Origin: Anaerococcus murdochii
GTDB taxonomy: Bacteria; Bacillota; Clostridia; Tissierellales; Peptoniphilaceae
Length of the DNA: 64,000 nucleotides
Assembly: GCF_019957155.1 (NCBI RefSeq)
Contig: NZ_JAIPME010000002.1
Coordinates: 1,674,001 to 1,738,000 of the forward strand
Direction of reading: 5' to 3'
Shown here: positions 54,511 to 63,311 of the stretch, piece by piece
Layout of the letters: each line of letters starts with the position of its first letter
Position numbering within the stretch: position 1 is the stretch's first letter
Notes under the pieces: generated by a model
What the model saw: the letters and a program-made list of their open reading frames with translations, nothing else
Database searches by the model: none
What the model was told of the DNA's origin: nothing
Made by a program: the position numbers and the translations under genes

Positions 54511-54549
54511 ATGGCAATTCCCCTTAAAATAGATGACAAAGATAAATAA
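54511..54549 (+). CDS. Possible 12-residue peptide
   Basis: ATG 54511 with AAGGTGGCG upstream opens a frame of 12 codons (MAIPLKIDDKDK) ending in TAA. The ribosome site is good, but so short a product is rarely verifiable. It may be the remnant of a decayed gene. The rest of the gap to 54663 is AT-rich with a promoter-like stretch before yitT. Confidence 0.2.
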   Translation: MAIPLKIDDKDK

Positions 54550-54663
54550 TAGTTTTAGTTAGATTTTGGGGATTTGTAATTATATTAGCCGCTTTTTAAA
54601 GCTCAATTTATTGAATAAATCTCCATTTTATGATAACATTTTATTATAATATAAGGAGGTTGT

Positions 54664-55503
54664 ATGAAAAAATACCTTTGGATTTTGTTTGGATCCTTTC
54701 TTATAGCAGGAGGATTGTATTTTTTTCTACTTAGCCAAGATATAGCAGCTGGAGGAATATCAGGTTTTGCGCTCGTAGTATCTAAGGGATTACCATTTAT
54801 AAATTTGGGTATGGTCAACCTCTTATTAAACGTGATAGTCTTAATCGCTGGTATGGTTTTTATAGGTTTTGATTTTGCAAAAAAATCTCTCATATCATCC
54901 CTAGCAGTGTCAGCATATATACTTGTGTTTGAAAAAATTGTTCCAAATGTTAGTCTAGGCAATGACAAGATAATAAATATAATATTTGGATCGACTATAG
55001 TTTCTTTGGGTCTTGCAATAGTATTTAACCATGAAGCTTCTTCAGGTGGGACAGACCTAATCGCAGCAATATTTAATAAGTACTTTAATGTACCCCTTCA
55101 CGTCTGTTTGTTTTTTGCAGACTTCGTGGTTGTTGTTTCATCAGCTTTCATAATAGGTATTGATCTTGCCATGTATGCCACCCTTGCGATTATGATTCAA
55201 TCTATAGGATTTGATTATTTCATGCAAGGATTTGGTAGAAAAATATCTATCATGGTTATTTCTGATAAGTACAGGGAAATTAATGAGATGCTAGTTAATA
55301 AGCATGAAAAGGGCGTTACCCTTATTGAAGCTGAGGGTGGATATTCTCATAATGAGAAAAAAGTTGTAATGACTATAACAAGTGTTAGGACATTTCCTGC
55401 AATCAAAGATGATATTTTACAAATAGATGATAGAGCCTTTGTATTTACATATACAATCTCAGAAGTATTGGGTGAGGGCTTTACCTACAACCAATTGGAT
55501 TAG
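54664..55503 (+). CDS. YitT-family membrane protein
   Basis: A 279-residue protein with five membrane helices in the first 190 residues (for example SFLIAGGLYFFLL and GGISGFALVVSKG) and a C-terminal soluble DUF2179 domain (about 190-279, with VTLIEAEGGYSHNEKKV). Family transport function is unproven. AGGAGG precedes ATG 54664. The next gene's ribosome site overlaps its stop. Confidence 0.9.
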   Translation: MKKYLWILFGSFLIAGGLYFFLLSQDIAAGGISGFALVVSKGLPFINLGMVNLLLNVIVLIAGMVFIGFDFAKKSLISSLAVSAYILVFEKIVPNVSLGNDKIINIIFGSTIVSLGLAIVFNHEASSGGTDLIAAIFNKYFNVPLHVCLFFADFVVVVSSAFIIGIDLAMYATLAIMIQSIGFDYFMQGFGRKISIMVISDKYREINEMLVNKHEKGVTLIEAEGGYSHNEKKVVMTITSVRTFPAIKDDILQIDDRAFVFTYTISEVLGEGFTYNQLD

Positions 55504-55510
55504 GAGAATT

Positions 55511-56314
55511 ATTATAAAAGAATTTATTATAAAAAGATTTACAAAAAACAAAGCATATTTAAAAACAAAACTTGGTGATGCTGTGATGGATAAGGACCAG
55601 GTTAAGGATTACAGGCAAAATGATAAAGTAGAAGCTTATCTATATAAGGAATTAAATGAAGTTTTAAGGGCGAGTCGAGTTCTTCCTTATAAACCCGGTA
55701 AGATTTATGATTTAAAGGCCGTTGAGGTTACTAAAAAAGGTGTTTACTTTGAAATAAAAGGGGGACACGCATTCCTACCATTTGAAGAAAGAACTTACAA
55801 AATCTTAAAAGATATGGTTTATCCTCTTTCCTTTAAGGAAGAAGACGGATATTTATACCTAACTAGCAAGATAAGAGAACTTTTAACCAATGATCATAAT
55901 TTTAAGGAAAATGACATTGTTAAAGGTAGGATTTATTCAATAAATAAATCAATTGGAGCCTTCGTAGTTATTGACAATAAATACGATTCATTAATTAGAA
56001 TTAAGGAACTAAAAGGTGTATATATCGAAGGTGAAGAAATTACAGCTAGGGTCAAAGAAGTAAAAAGTGACGGTAAGATTGAACTTTCTCTTAGACAAAG
56101 AGCTTATTTAGAAATAAATAACGATAGCGATAAAATTTTAGACTACCTCTATCAAAATGGAGGAGTTTGCGATGTTTCTGATAATTCATCGCCAGAAAAA
56201 ATTTATTCATATTTTTCTATGAGCAAATCTTCATTTAAAAGAGCTATTGGTCGCTTGTATAAAAATAAAGATATAAAAATATTTAATAACAGAATTGAAC
56301 TAAACGAAAGGTAA
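55511..56314 (+). CDS. S1-domain RNA-binding protein (CvfB/YitL-like), non-AUG start
   Basis: About 267 residues. S1-type segments (AYLKTKLGDAVMDKDQV; VTKKGVYFEIKGGHAFLPFEE; IVKGRIYSINKSIGAFVVI) are followed by a C-terminal winged-helix-like region (about 215-260), the CvfB layout. No ATG, GTG or TTG lies where the first S1 strand begins. AGGAG (55502-55506) is followed by ATT at 55511 and ATA at 55514, giving IIKEFIIKRF. A later GTG-ATG near 55581 would cut into the first S1 domain. I therefore infer an ATT or ATA start. It follows yitT by 7 bp. Confidence 0.75.
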   Translation: MIKEFIIKRFTKNKAYLKTKLGDAVMDKDQVKDYRQNDKVEAYLYKELNEVLRASRVLPYKPGKIYDLKAVEVTKKGVYFEIKGGHAFLPFEERTYKILKDMVYPLSFKEEDGYLYLTSKIRELLTNDHNFKENDIVKGRIYSINKSIGAFVVIDNKYDSLIRIKELKGVYIEGEEITARVKEVKSDGKIELSLRQRAYLEINNDSDKILDYLYQNGGVCDVSDNSSPEKIYSYFSMSKSSFKRAIGRLYKNKDIKIFNNRIELNER

Positions 56315-56316
56315 GT

Positions 56317-57063
56317 ATGGAGAATAATAATAAACTTTTAGCAGAAGTTAATGGCAAGAAAATATATAGAAATGATGTTATCGCTTTTATGCAAAATATT
56401 GAAGGCGGTGCAAGGTTTCAAAATGAAGAAGGTATCAAGGTCCTAACTGATGAGATGGTAAATCAAGAAATAATTCTTACCGATGCCTACAAAAACAAAC
56501 TAGATACAGATGATGAGTTTCAAAACGAACTAAAACTTGTCAAGGATAATATGCTTAAAAATTATGCAATGCATAAGATTTTTGAAAGTGTTAATCCAAC
56601 AGAAGATGACCTTAGAACTTATTATGATGAAAATAAGGAAGTGATAAGCCCAAATAAGACTTATACAGCTAGTCATATCTTAATAGATGATTTAGATAAG
56701 GCAAATGAAGTATATAAAGAAATTGAAAATGGGCTGGACTTTAAGGAAGCGGCAAAGAAATATTCAAAAGATCCATCTGCAGCTAGCGGTGGCTCTCTAG
56801 GAACCTTCCCAAAAGGAGTTATGGTAAAAGAATTTCAAGATGGTCTTGATAGCTTAAAGATTGGAGAAATATCAAAACCTGTTAAATCACAATTTGGATA
56901 CCATTTAATTTATCTTGAAGATGTAAAAAATGAAGAAGCAAAAGCTTTTGATGAAGTAAAAGATCAGGTTTATCAAACATATCTTATGGTAAAGAGACAA
57001 GAAAAATACTTAGAGAAACTAAACGAAATCTCAAAGGATGCAGAAGTTAAAAAATATTATTAG
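56317..57063 (+). CDS. Cytoplasmic parvulin-type peptidyl-prolyl isomerase
   Basis: A 248-residue protein. An N-terminal SurA/PrsA-like helical chaperone region (1-105) precedes a parvulin domain (about 108-205) with TASHILIDD, GGSLGTFPKGVMVKEF and SQFGYHLIYL. There is no signal peptide or lipobox, so unlike PrsA it should act inside the cell. The gene lies 2 bp after the S1 protein gene. Confidence 0.9.
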   Translation: MENNNKLLAEVNGKKIYRNDVIAFMQNIEGGARFQNEEGIKVLTDEMVNQEIILTDAYKNKLDTDDEFQNELKLVKDNMLKNYAMHKIFESVNPTEDDLRTYYDENKEVISPNKTYTASHILIDDLDKANEVYKEIENGLDFKEAAKKYSKDPSAASGGSLGTFPKGVMVKEFQDGLDSLKIGEISKPVKSQFGYHLIYLEDVKNEEAKAFDEVKDQVYQTYLMVKRQEKYLEKLNEISKDAEVKKYY

Positions 57064-57072
57064 GCAGGCCTT

Positions 57073-58461
57073 ATGGCAAGTGAAAGCACAAAATCAAATT
57101 TCAAAAAATTTATAGAATGTTTTAATACGAAGGTAATAGAAGAGGATTCTTTTCCGACAATAGTAGGGACAATTCTAAAAACAGCCAGTGAAAATGGATA
57201 CAAGATAATAGATTTAGAAGAATCCTTTTATATACAAAAAGGAGAGAATCCATTAGCCTTACTACATTTAAACATTGATAGTCCGTCGGATATACCTTTC
57301 GATTTTTCAACATCAAATGACGGAAAATCCATTTTTAGCAAAGCTAATATTAACTTAATTTCATCTGCCATAGTTATAAATTATCTATTAACTAATTCCG
57401 CGCTCTCTTTTGATGTGCTATTATCCTATAGTAATATTCAAACAAAAATTGAAGATTATAGGGAAATAGTCGATGTATTAAGAACTAAGAATATAATAAA
57501 TTTAAATTTAAGACAGGCTAATGCAGTAGCTGATGAATTTTCAAGTCTACTTTTATCTTTAATTACAGTTCCAGTTGATAGGTTTAAACCAGAATTTTCT
57601 TATAAAACCTATAGACTAGCTTTAAGTGATCTCATGGGTGGTCATGCTGGTGATAATATAAATAAAGTTAGAAAAAATTCTATAAAGATGATTATAGGGT
57701 TTTTTAGGAGACTAAAGTCAAAAGTGGATTTAGAAATGGTCTCCTTAACAGGAGGAGATAGGTATGATAATATACCATCTTCAGCAAATTTAGATTTTGT
57801 GATTAGTTCTGAATATGAAAATGATTTATCAAATGCTTTTGAAATCTATAAAAACGAAGAAATTGAGAAAAATCTACGCTATGAACCTGATATGAAATTC
57901 ACTTGCCAAGAGATTGAAAATAAAGATATTAATCCAATAACTTCTGAATCATTTAACCACCTGGCTTCTTTCGTTGAATTATGTCCATCAGGTAGCTTCG
58001 CGGTTAATAGTTTAGACAATCAGATTATATCATCTTCTAATCTTGCCACAACTAGGACTATGAAAAATTCAATCAACATGATTTTGGTCTTAAGATCTCT
58101 AACTGAAGAGGGTATCAGGCAGATGCTTGAGAAAAGTAATCTTGCAGCTAGCATAGCAAAGTCAGAACTTGATGAAAAGATATATATTCCAAGTTTTAAG
58201 AATTCTGATAAAAGCTTTACAAAAATTTTTGAAGAATCTTATAATAATCTTTTTAATAGGCCAATAGAAGTTATTAAGACCCAATATTCACTAGATTCTA
58301 GAATAGTTTTCAAAAATCAAAATGTGAAGATGGTTTCATTAGGGGTAAAATATAAGCAAGACGAAGAATATTTCTATACTCAATTAGATGATATCTTAAC
58401 GGTAATAATTTTAATTGAAAATGTATTCGACAAACTAAAAGAAATTAAGGAGCAACTATGA
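57073..58461 (+). CDS. Degenerate M20/PepD-like peptidase homologue
   Basis: A 462-residue protein collinear with aminoacyl-histidine dipeptidase (PepD, M20C). The lid domain is recognisable (LMGGHAGDNINKVRKNSIK and SLTGGDRYDNIPSSANLDF). The zinc ligands are not: GHLDMV appears as LNIDSPS, TTLGADNG as SKANINLI, the DEE of the third ligand region as SNIQTK, and the final HSPDE as YTQLDD. It is therefore probably not a metallopeptidase but kept for another role. It overlaps the DUF1292 gene by 4 bp. Confidence 0.75.
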   Translation: MASESTKSNFKKFIECFNTKVIEEDSFPTIVGTILKTASENGYKIIDLEESFYIQKGENPLALLHLNIDSPSDIPFDFSTSNDGKSIFSKANINLISSAIVINYLLTNSALSFDVLLSYSNIQTKIEDYREIVDVLRTKNIINLNLRQANAVADEFSSLLLSLITVPVDRFKPEFSYKTYRLALSDLMGGHAGDNINKVRKNSIKMIIGFFRRLKSKVDLEMVSLTGGDRYDNIPSSANLDFVISSEYENDLSNAFEIYKNEEIEKNLRYEPDMKFTCQEIENKDINPITSESFNHLASFVELCPSGSFAVNSLDNQIISSSNLATTRTMKNSINMILVLRSLTEEGIRQMLEKSNLAASIAKSELDEKIYIPSFKNSDKSFTKIFEESYNNLFNRPIEVIKTQYSLDSRIVFKNQNVKMVSLGVKYKQDEEYFYTQLDDILTVIILIENVFDKLKEIKEQL

Positions 58462-58802
58462 CAGAAAGATTTGATATTCACGGTCATGATGTAGTTTTTA
58501 ATAAAAACGAAGGCAAGGCTGTAATAGCTATTCAACTAGGTGAGACAGAAGAAGAATGTCTTTTAATAGACATCTTCAGTGTAGATGATAAGGAATACAT
58601 CGCTCTACTTTCTGGAGAATCTTCAGAAATTTACCTATTTAGGTACACAGACATATATGGTGAAGAAAACATAGAATTAACTATGATTGATGATGAAGAT
58701 GAAATTGATGACGTCTTCCATATCTTTAGCCATTACTGGACAGATGAAAAGATTGATGATCTAATCGATGAATACGACGCAGAGGCAAATTCAGAAGAAT
58801 AA
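58458..58802 (+). CDS. DUF1292 family protein
   Basis: A 114-residue acidic protein with a small beta domain (residues 20-70: EECLLIDIFSVDDKEYIALL) typical of DUF1292, common in Firmicutes and of unknown function. The overlap with the gene before it and the 2-bp gap to the radical SAM gene place it in this operon. Confidence 0.85.
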   Translation: MTERFDIHGHDVVFNKNEGKAVIAIQLGETEEECLLIDIFSVDDKEYIALLSGESSEIYLFRYTDIYGEENIELTMIDDEDEIDDVFHIFSHYWTDEKIDDLIDEYDAEANSEE

Positions 58803-58804
58803 TA

Positions 58805-59755
58805 ATGACCCAAGTATATTATAAGGTCAGTGATTATTATAAGGAAACCTACAAGGAAAAAGTCTATAAATTGCCAATAAAGCTCCCGCTTACATGTCCT
58901 AATAGAGATGGGGCATGTGGTTATGGAGGTTGTATATATTGTTCAGAAACTGGTGGTTCATTTGAAAATTTAGATTCAAGTTTGACAGTAACCAATCAGT
59001 TATCAAAAAATAAAGAATATATAGCAAAAAAATATAAGGCAAATAAATTTATAGCATATTTTCAAAATTTCTCTAATACCTATATGAATTTAGAAGATTT
59101 CAAAAAAATAATTAGAGAATGTGAGAAGGACTATATAGTTGGAATATCTATTGCAACGAGAAGTGACTGTATTACCGAAGATAAGCTGATATTTTTATAT
59201 AAATGGCATGAAGAAACAGGCATTGATATAACAATAGAGCTTGGGCTTCAGACAGCAAATTACAAGACTTTAAAAATCCTTAATAGAGGTGAGAGCCTTT
59301 CAGATTTCATTCTAGCCTGTAATCTTATAAATAAATACGGGTTCAGGATATCGACCCATGTAATTTTAGCTTTACCTTGGGATGATATTAGTGATACAAT
59401 AGAGACAGCAAGGATATTAAATGCCTTAAATGTAAAAGAAGTAAAAATTCATTCTTTGTTTATAGCTAAGAATAGTAAACTAGGCCAAATGTATGTTGAT
59501 GGTCAGATACAATTAAAAAGCAAAGAAGAATATCAAAAAAATGTCATTGAATTTTTGAGGCATATAAATTCTGATTGCGCTATAGCAAGACTTGTAGGAA
59601 GAGCTCCACAAGAAGAAACAATTTTTTGTAACTGGGATAGGTCATGGTGGCTTATCAGGGATGAAATAGTATCTTTCATGGAGGAAAATTCTATAATACA
59701 AGGCGACAAAAGTAAGAAAATAATTTATGAAATAATAAAGGGGGATAAATTATGA
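58805..59755 (+). CDS. Radical SAM protein, TIGR01212/YtqA family
   Basis: A 316-residue protein. The iron-sulfur cluster motif is TCPNRDGACGYGGCIYCSET with the spaced Cys of this subfamily, followed by SAM-binding segments (FIAYFQNFSNTYMN, ELGLQTANYKTLKILNRGE). The RIST-HVILALP strand is also typical. It probably modifies tRNA or another RNA; the exact reaction is not known to me. It overlaps the next gene by 4 bp. Confidence 0.9.
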   Translation: MTQVYYKVSDYYKETYKEKVYKLPIKLPLTCPNRDGACGYGGCIYCSETGGSFENLDSSLTVTNQLSKNKEYIAKKYKANKFIAYFQNFSNTYMNLEDFKKIIRECEKDYIVGISIATRSDCITEDKLIFLYKWHEETGIDITIELGLQTANYKTLKILNRGESLSDFILACNLINKYGFRISTHVILALPWDDISDTIETARILNALNVKEVKIHSLFIAKNSKLGQMYVDGQIQLKSKEEYQKNVIEFLRHINSDCAIARLVGRAPQEETIFCNWDRSWWLIRDEIVSFMEENSIIQGDKSKKIIYEIIKGDKL

Positions 59756-60180
59756 TTTATTTAGTAGTAGGAGAACAAGGAACTGGAAAAACAAAATATC
59801 TTGTAGAAGAAGCAAACCACGAAAAAGAAATTGGTAATTCAAATATTGTATTTGTAGATACTGATGATAGCCAAGTAAGAATTCTTGATCACAAGATTAG
59901 GTTAATCAATGCAAAAAGCTATAAGATTAGAACTGTGGAAGCTTTAATAGGATTCATTTCTGGAATTCTTGCTCGCGACTATGATATAGGAAAAATTTAT
60001 ATTGATGGAATATATGATATTGTTGATATAAATGAGGAAGATATTAAAGATCTAATTGAAAGATTGAATGCCCTATCAGAATATTCTAAATCAGATATTT
60101 ACCTAGGATTAGATTGGAAAAAAGAAGACGTTCCTCAAACAGGTCAAGCAGAAATTATTGAACTTAAATTAGAGGATTAA
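59752..60180 (+). CDS. Small P-loop NTPase-like protein
   Basis: A 142-residue protein. Walker A VVGEQGTGKTKYL lies at residues 5-17. A hydrophobic strand KIYIDGIYDIV around residues 82-92 could serve as Walker B. No further family signature. Single-domain length suggests a nucleotide-binding accessory protein. It is the last gene before a terminator-like hairpin. Confidence 0.7.
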   Translation: MIYLVVGEQGTGKTKYLVEEANHEKEIGNSNIVFVDTDDSQVRILDHKIRLINAKSYKIRTVEALIGFISGILARDYDIGKIYIDGIYDIVDINEEDIKDLIERLNALSEYSKSDIYLGLDWKKEDVPQTGQAEIIELKLED

Positions 60181-60183
60181 TTT

Positions 60184-60210
60184 AAACCGTCTCTTTGAGA
60201 CGGTTTTTTA
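60184..60210 (+). terminator. Terminator-like hairpin ahead of the 60213 gene
   Basis: ACCGTCTC/GAGACGGT with a 3-base loop and a T-run. The T-run ends 3 bases before the next ATG, so it may also act as an attenuator or block ribosome access. Confidence 0.75.
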
Positions 60211-60212
60211 TT

Positions 60213-60758
60213 ATGATAGTAGAAAAGCAAAAATTAAATTTATTTGAAGAATGGAGAATTGAATCTATTGATTTATTAACTGATAAAAAGATAGACAAGG
60301 ATGAGTTTTTAAAAAGGAATTATAACTTTATTATTAATTTGGGCTTAAAGCCTTTTTCTAATATTAGAGACCTCGATGAAGCTATATATAATTATCAGTA
60401 TTATAATATAATGGCTAAGTTTGCTAATGCGAAGGCTTTCTTGTGCCAAAATTCACCGAAGAAGAAAAAAATTCACACAAGACTCATTAATGATAGGGAA
60501 AATTTTTATTATCTGAAAGATTTGGCAACTGAATCTTTAATTGATATGGTTGGACCTGAAGATATTGAATCTTATTTTATAAGCTTAAAATCAAAAAGAC
60601 TTACCGGTGAGATATTTGAAATACAGGTAAAATCTTGCAATAAACTAATACTTCATTCTAAGAATAAAAAAATACTAAATAAATTAAGGCAAAAAAAAGT
60701 TTTTTGCGAAGAAGTCAGAGAATCTTTAATAGATTCTTATGTAAATAGAAGTTTTTAA
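60213..60758 (+). CDS. Hypothetical protein (possibly DUF6648-like)
   Basis: A 181-residue basic, helical protein with no known motif. ATG 60213 has no Shine-Dalgarno site because the terminator T-run precedes it. A TTG at 60195 in the hairpin is the only earlier start in frame. It ends 1 bp before the pseudouridine synthase gene, so it is probably co-transcribed with it. Confidence 0.65.
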   Translation: MIVEKQKLNLFEEWRIESIDLLTDKKIDKDEFLKRNYNFIINLGLKPFSNIRDLDEAIYNYQYYNIMAKFANAKAFLCQNSPKKKKIHTRLINDRENFYYLKDLATESLIDMVGPEDIESYFISLKSKRLTGEIFEIQVKSCNKLILHSKNKKILNKLRQKKVFCEEVRESLIDSYVNRSF

Positions 60759-60759
60759 A

Positions 60760-61716
60760 ATGATAGAAATAATTGTAAGCAAAAATCAAAGTGACCAAAG
60801 GTTCGATAGGTTTTTAAGAAAATACTTTGAGAATGCACCACTTTCTGTAATTTCAAAAAATATCAGAAAAAAGAATTTTAAAATTAATGACAAAAGAGCT
60901 AAGAATAATGATTTCGTCTATGAAGGAGATGTAGTTAAGATGTATATCTCAGACGAAGATTACAACAAATGGCTAACAAAAATTGATTTTGTACCTGGAG
61001 ATTTCTATTTGGATATAGTCTATGAAGATGATAATATTATCATCATGGATAAAGACTATGGCGAATTAACACACGCAGCAAGTAAGGCTGACTATGGAAA
61101 TAACCTTGTTGATAAGATGCTATCTTACCTTTATAAGACCAGATCTTTTGATATGTCTGATAAGACCTTTAAGCCTGCTGTTGTAAATAGGCTCGATAGG
61201 AATACGGCTGGGCTGGTAATTGGTGCAAAAAATAGTAAGACACTAAGAAGCTTAAATAAGGCAATAAGAGAAAATAGAATTGATAAATACTATTTGACCA
61301 TAGTATCTGGAAGGGTAGATCAAGATTTTAAAATTGATAGTGTCATTTCTAAAAATGAAAATAAGAACAAGGTTAAAAAAAGTAAAGATGGTAAGGAAAT
61401 ACTTACATATTTTAAGGCTTTAGAGACAAATGACAGGTATTCTTTCTTAGAATGTAAGTTAATTACCGGTAGGACCCATCAGATAAGATACTCACTAAAG
61501 GAAAACGGCACTCCTATACTTGGCGATAGGAAGTATGGCGATAGGACAGTTAATAAAGAAGTTAAGGATATATTTGGAATTAATAACCATATACTTCTAG
61601 CTTATAAACTAATTTTCCCAGAGATTGAGGGCCTAGAGTATCTAAAGGATAAAGAATTTCTATCAGATAAGTATGATGATATGATAGAATTTAAAGAAAA
61701 AATAATGAGTAAATGA
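60760..61716 (+). CDS. RluA/RluD-family RNA pseudouridine synthase
   Basis: A 318-residue protein. An N-terminal S4 domain (RFDRFLRKYF onward, 12-60) precedes the synthase domain with VVNRLDRNTAGLVIGAKN (catalytic Asp in RLD) and ITGRTHQIRYSLKENG. A second, distinct paralogue lies at 48258. The family modifies large-subunit rRNA. It ends 7 bp before the ROK kinase gene. Confidence 0.9.
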   Translation: MIEIIVSKNQSDQRFDRFLRKYFENAPLSVISKNIRKKNFKINDKRAKNNDFVYEGDVVKMYISDEDYNKWLTKIDFVPGDFYLDIVYEDDNIIIMDKDYGELTHAASKADYGNNLVDKMLSYLYKTRSFDMSDKTFKPAVVNRLDRNTAGLVIGAKNSKTLRSLNKAIRENRIDKYYLTIVSGRVDQDFKIDSVISKNENKNKVKKSKDGKEILTYFKALETNDRYSFLECKLITGRTHQIRYSLKENGTPILGDRKYGDRTVNKEVKDIFGINNHILLAYKLIFPEIEGLEYLKDKEFLSDKYDDMIEFKEKIMSK

Positions 61717-61723
61717 GGAAAAA

Positions 61724-62623
61724 ATGGCAAAAGTAATTGGAATTGATATAGGTGGAACAAAAATAAATGCATGCTTAGTAGATGAAGAAGGCAATATTAT
61801 TGAAAGGCACATGATGGATACAGAAGCTAACAAGGGTAGGGATATAGTTCTTGAAAATATTAAGAAGGCTATCCATAGTCTTTCATATGAAAAAGCTAGT
61901 GCTATTGGAATAGGCACACCTGGCTTCATAGATTCTGAAAGAGGTATTGTCACATTTGCTGGAAATATCAATGGATGGACTGGTCTTAACCTTAAAGAAG
62001 CAATAGAGTCATATATGGAAATTCCAGTATTTGTTGAAAATGATGCTAATATAGCCCTAGTAGCGGAGAAGTGGATCGGAGCTTGCAAGGACTGCGAAAA
62101 TGTAGTTATGATTACACTGGGTACAGGACTAGGTGGAGCTATAATAACAAAAGACGGTGGCCTACTTTCAGGAGCACATTTCCAAGGTGCTGAACTTGGC
62201 CATATGATGCTTCATCCAGGTGGAAACTATTGTACTTGTGGACAGTATGGATGTGCTGAAGCCTATTGCGCAGGTCCAGCCATAAGTGAAGATTATTTTA
62301 GATTAACAGGCAAAAGACTTACTGGAAAGGAAATATTCGGACTCGTTGATGAAGATGAAAAGGCTAAGGAAGTTTTAGAAAATTACCAATCAAACCTTGC
62401 ATATTTTTTAACATCTCTTAGAAATATTTTTGACCCTGAAGCAATAGTTATTGGCGGGGGAATTATAAATTCAAAAGATATTTGGTGGGATGGAACTATT
62501 GAAAAATTCAAATCTTACTGTAATAAACCATACAATATTGATATTAGACCAGCAGAATTTTTAAATGATGCAGGTGTTATTGGTGCTGCAAAGATTGCCT
62601 TTGAGAGGATGGATAATGAATAA
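61724..62623 (+). CDS. glcK: ROK-family glucokinase
   Basis: A 299-residue enzyme that phosphorylates glucose. The ATP-binding start GIDIGGTKINACLVDEEG, catalytic Asp in VENDANIAL, and ROK zinc motif HPGGNYCTCGQYGCAEAYC are all intact. It supplies glucose-6-phosphate for the mutase and glycogen route. It overlaps the response regulator gene by 8 bp. Confidence 0.92.
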   Translation: MAKVIGIDIGGTKINACLVDEEGNIIERHMMDTEANKGRDIVLENIKKAIHSLSYEKASAIGIGTPGFIDSERGIVTFAGNINGWTGLNLKEAIESYMEIPVFVENDANIALVAEKWIGACKDCENVVMITLGTGLGGAIITKDGGLLSGAHFQGAELGHMMLHPGGNYCTCGQYGCAEAYCAGPAISEDYFRLTGKRLTGKEIFGLVDEDEKAKEVLENYQSNLAYFLTSLRNIFDPEAIVIGGGIINSKDIWWDGTIEKFKSYCNKPYNIDIRPAEFLNDAGVIGAAKIAFERMDNE

Positions 62624-63311
62624 TAAAATCTTGATTCTAGATGATGAAGATCCAATAAGACAATTTATGAAAATAAACCTTGACTATCAAGGTTATCAAA
62701 CCGTTGAAGCATCAAGTGGTGAAGAAGCACTTAGAATTTTTGAAGAAGAAAAACCTGCAGTAGCTATTTTAGATATCATGCTTCCAGGCATAAGCGGTTA
62801 TGAAGTTTGTGAGAAAATACGTGATAAATCTCCTATGACAGGAATCATTATGGTTTCAGCTAAAAGTCAGGATATTGATAAGATTTTGGGGCTTGAAAAG
62901 GGTGCTGATGATTATATTATAAAGCCTTTTAACCCTCAGGAGTTAATTTTAAGGGTGAAATCTTTGATGAGAAGAGTCAATTTAAATCCTGCTGGAGAAA
63001 GCAGCGATGAAGTAAAAAGTCTTACAGACGGCCCATTTACCTTAGATATTTATTCTAAAACATTTTTCAAAAATGACCAGGAAATAGATGTTACTCCAAC
63101 AGAATTTACAATCCTAGAGTATTTTATAAAAAATAAAGGTAAAGCAATGACTAGGGATGAAATAATGAAAGAGACATGGGGCGATAATTACAGCAATGAT
63201 ACAAAAATTGTCGACGTAAACATAAGAAGGATAAGAGCTAAAATTGAAGAAAATCCTGCAAAACCAGAATATATAGAAACCGTTTGGGGAACCGGATATA
63301 GATGGAAATAG
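62616..63311 (+). CDS. OmpR/PhoB-family response regulator
   Basis: A 231-residue protein. The receiver domain has the acidic pair near residues 9-11, phospho-acceptor Asp53 in AILDIMLPG and Lys in DDYIIKPFNP. The C-terminal winged helix (about 132-231) ends GTGYRWK. ATG 62616 is chosen with GAGAGG upstream; an in-frame ATG at 62565 lies inside glcK. It is paired with the following histidine kinase gene, overlapping by 10 bp. Confidence 0.94.
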   Translation: MNNKILILDDEDPIRQFMKINLDYQGYQTVEASSGEEALRIFEEEKPAVAILDIMLPGISGYEVCEKIRDKSPMTGIIMVSAKSQDIDKILGLEKGADDYIIKPFNPQELILRVKSLMRRVNLNPAGESSDEVKSLTDGPFTLDIYSKTFFKNDQEIDVTPTEFTILEYFIKNKGKAMTRDEIMKETWGDNYSNDTKIVDVNIRRIRAKIEENPAKPEYIETVWGTGYRWK

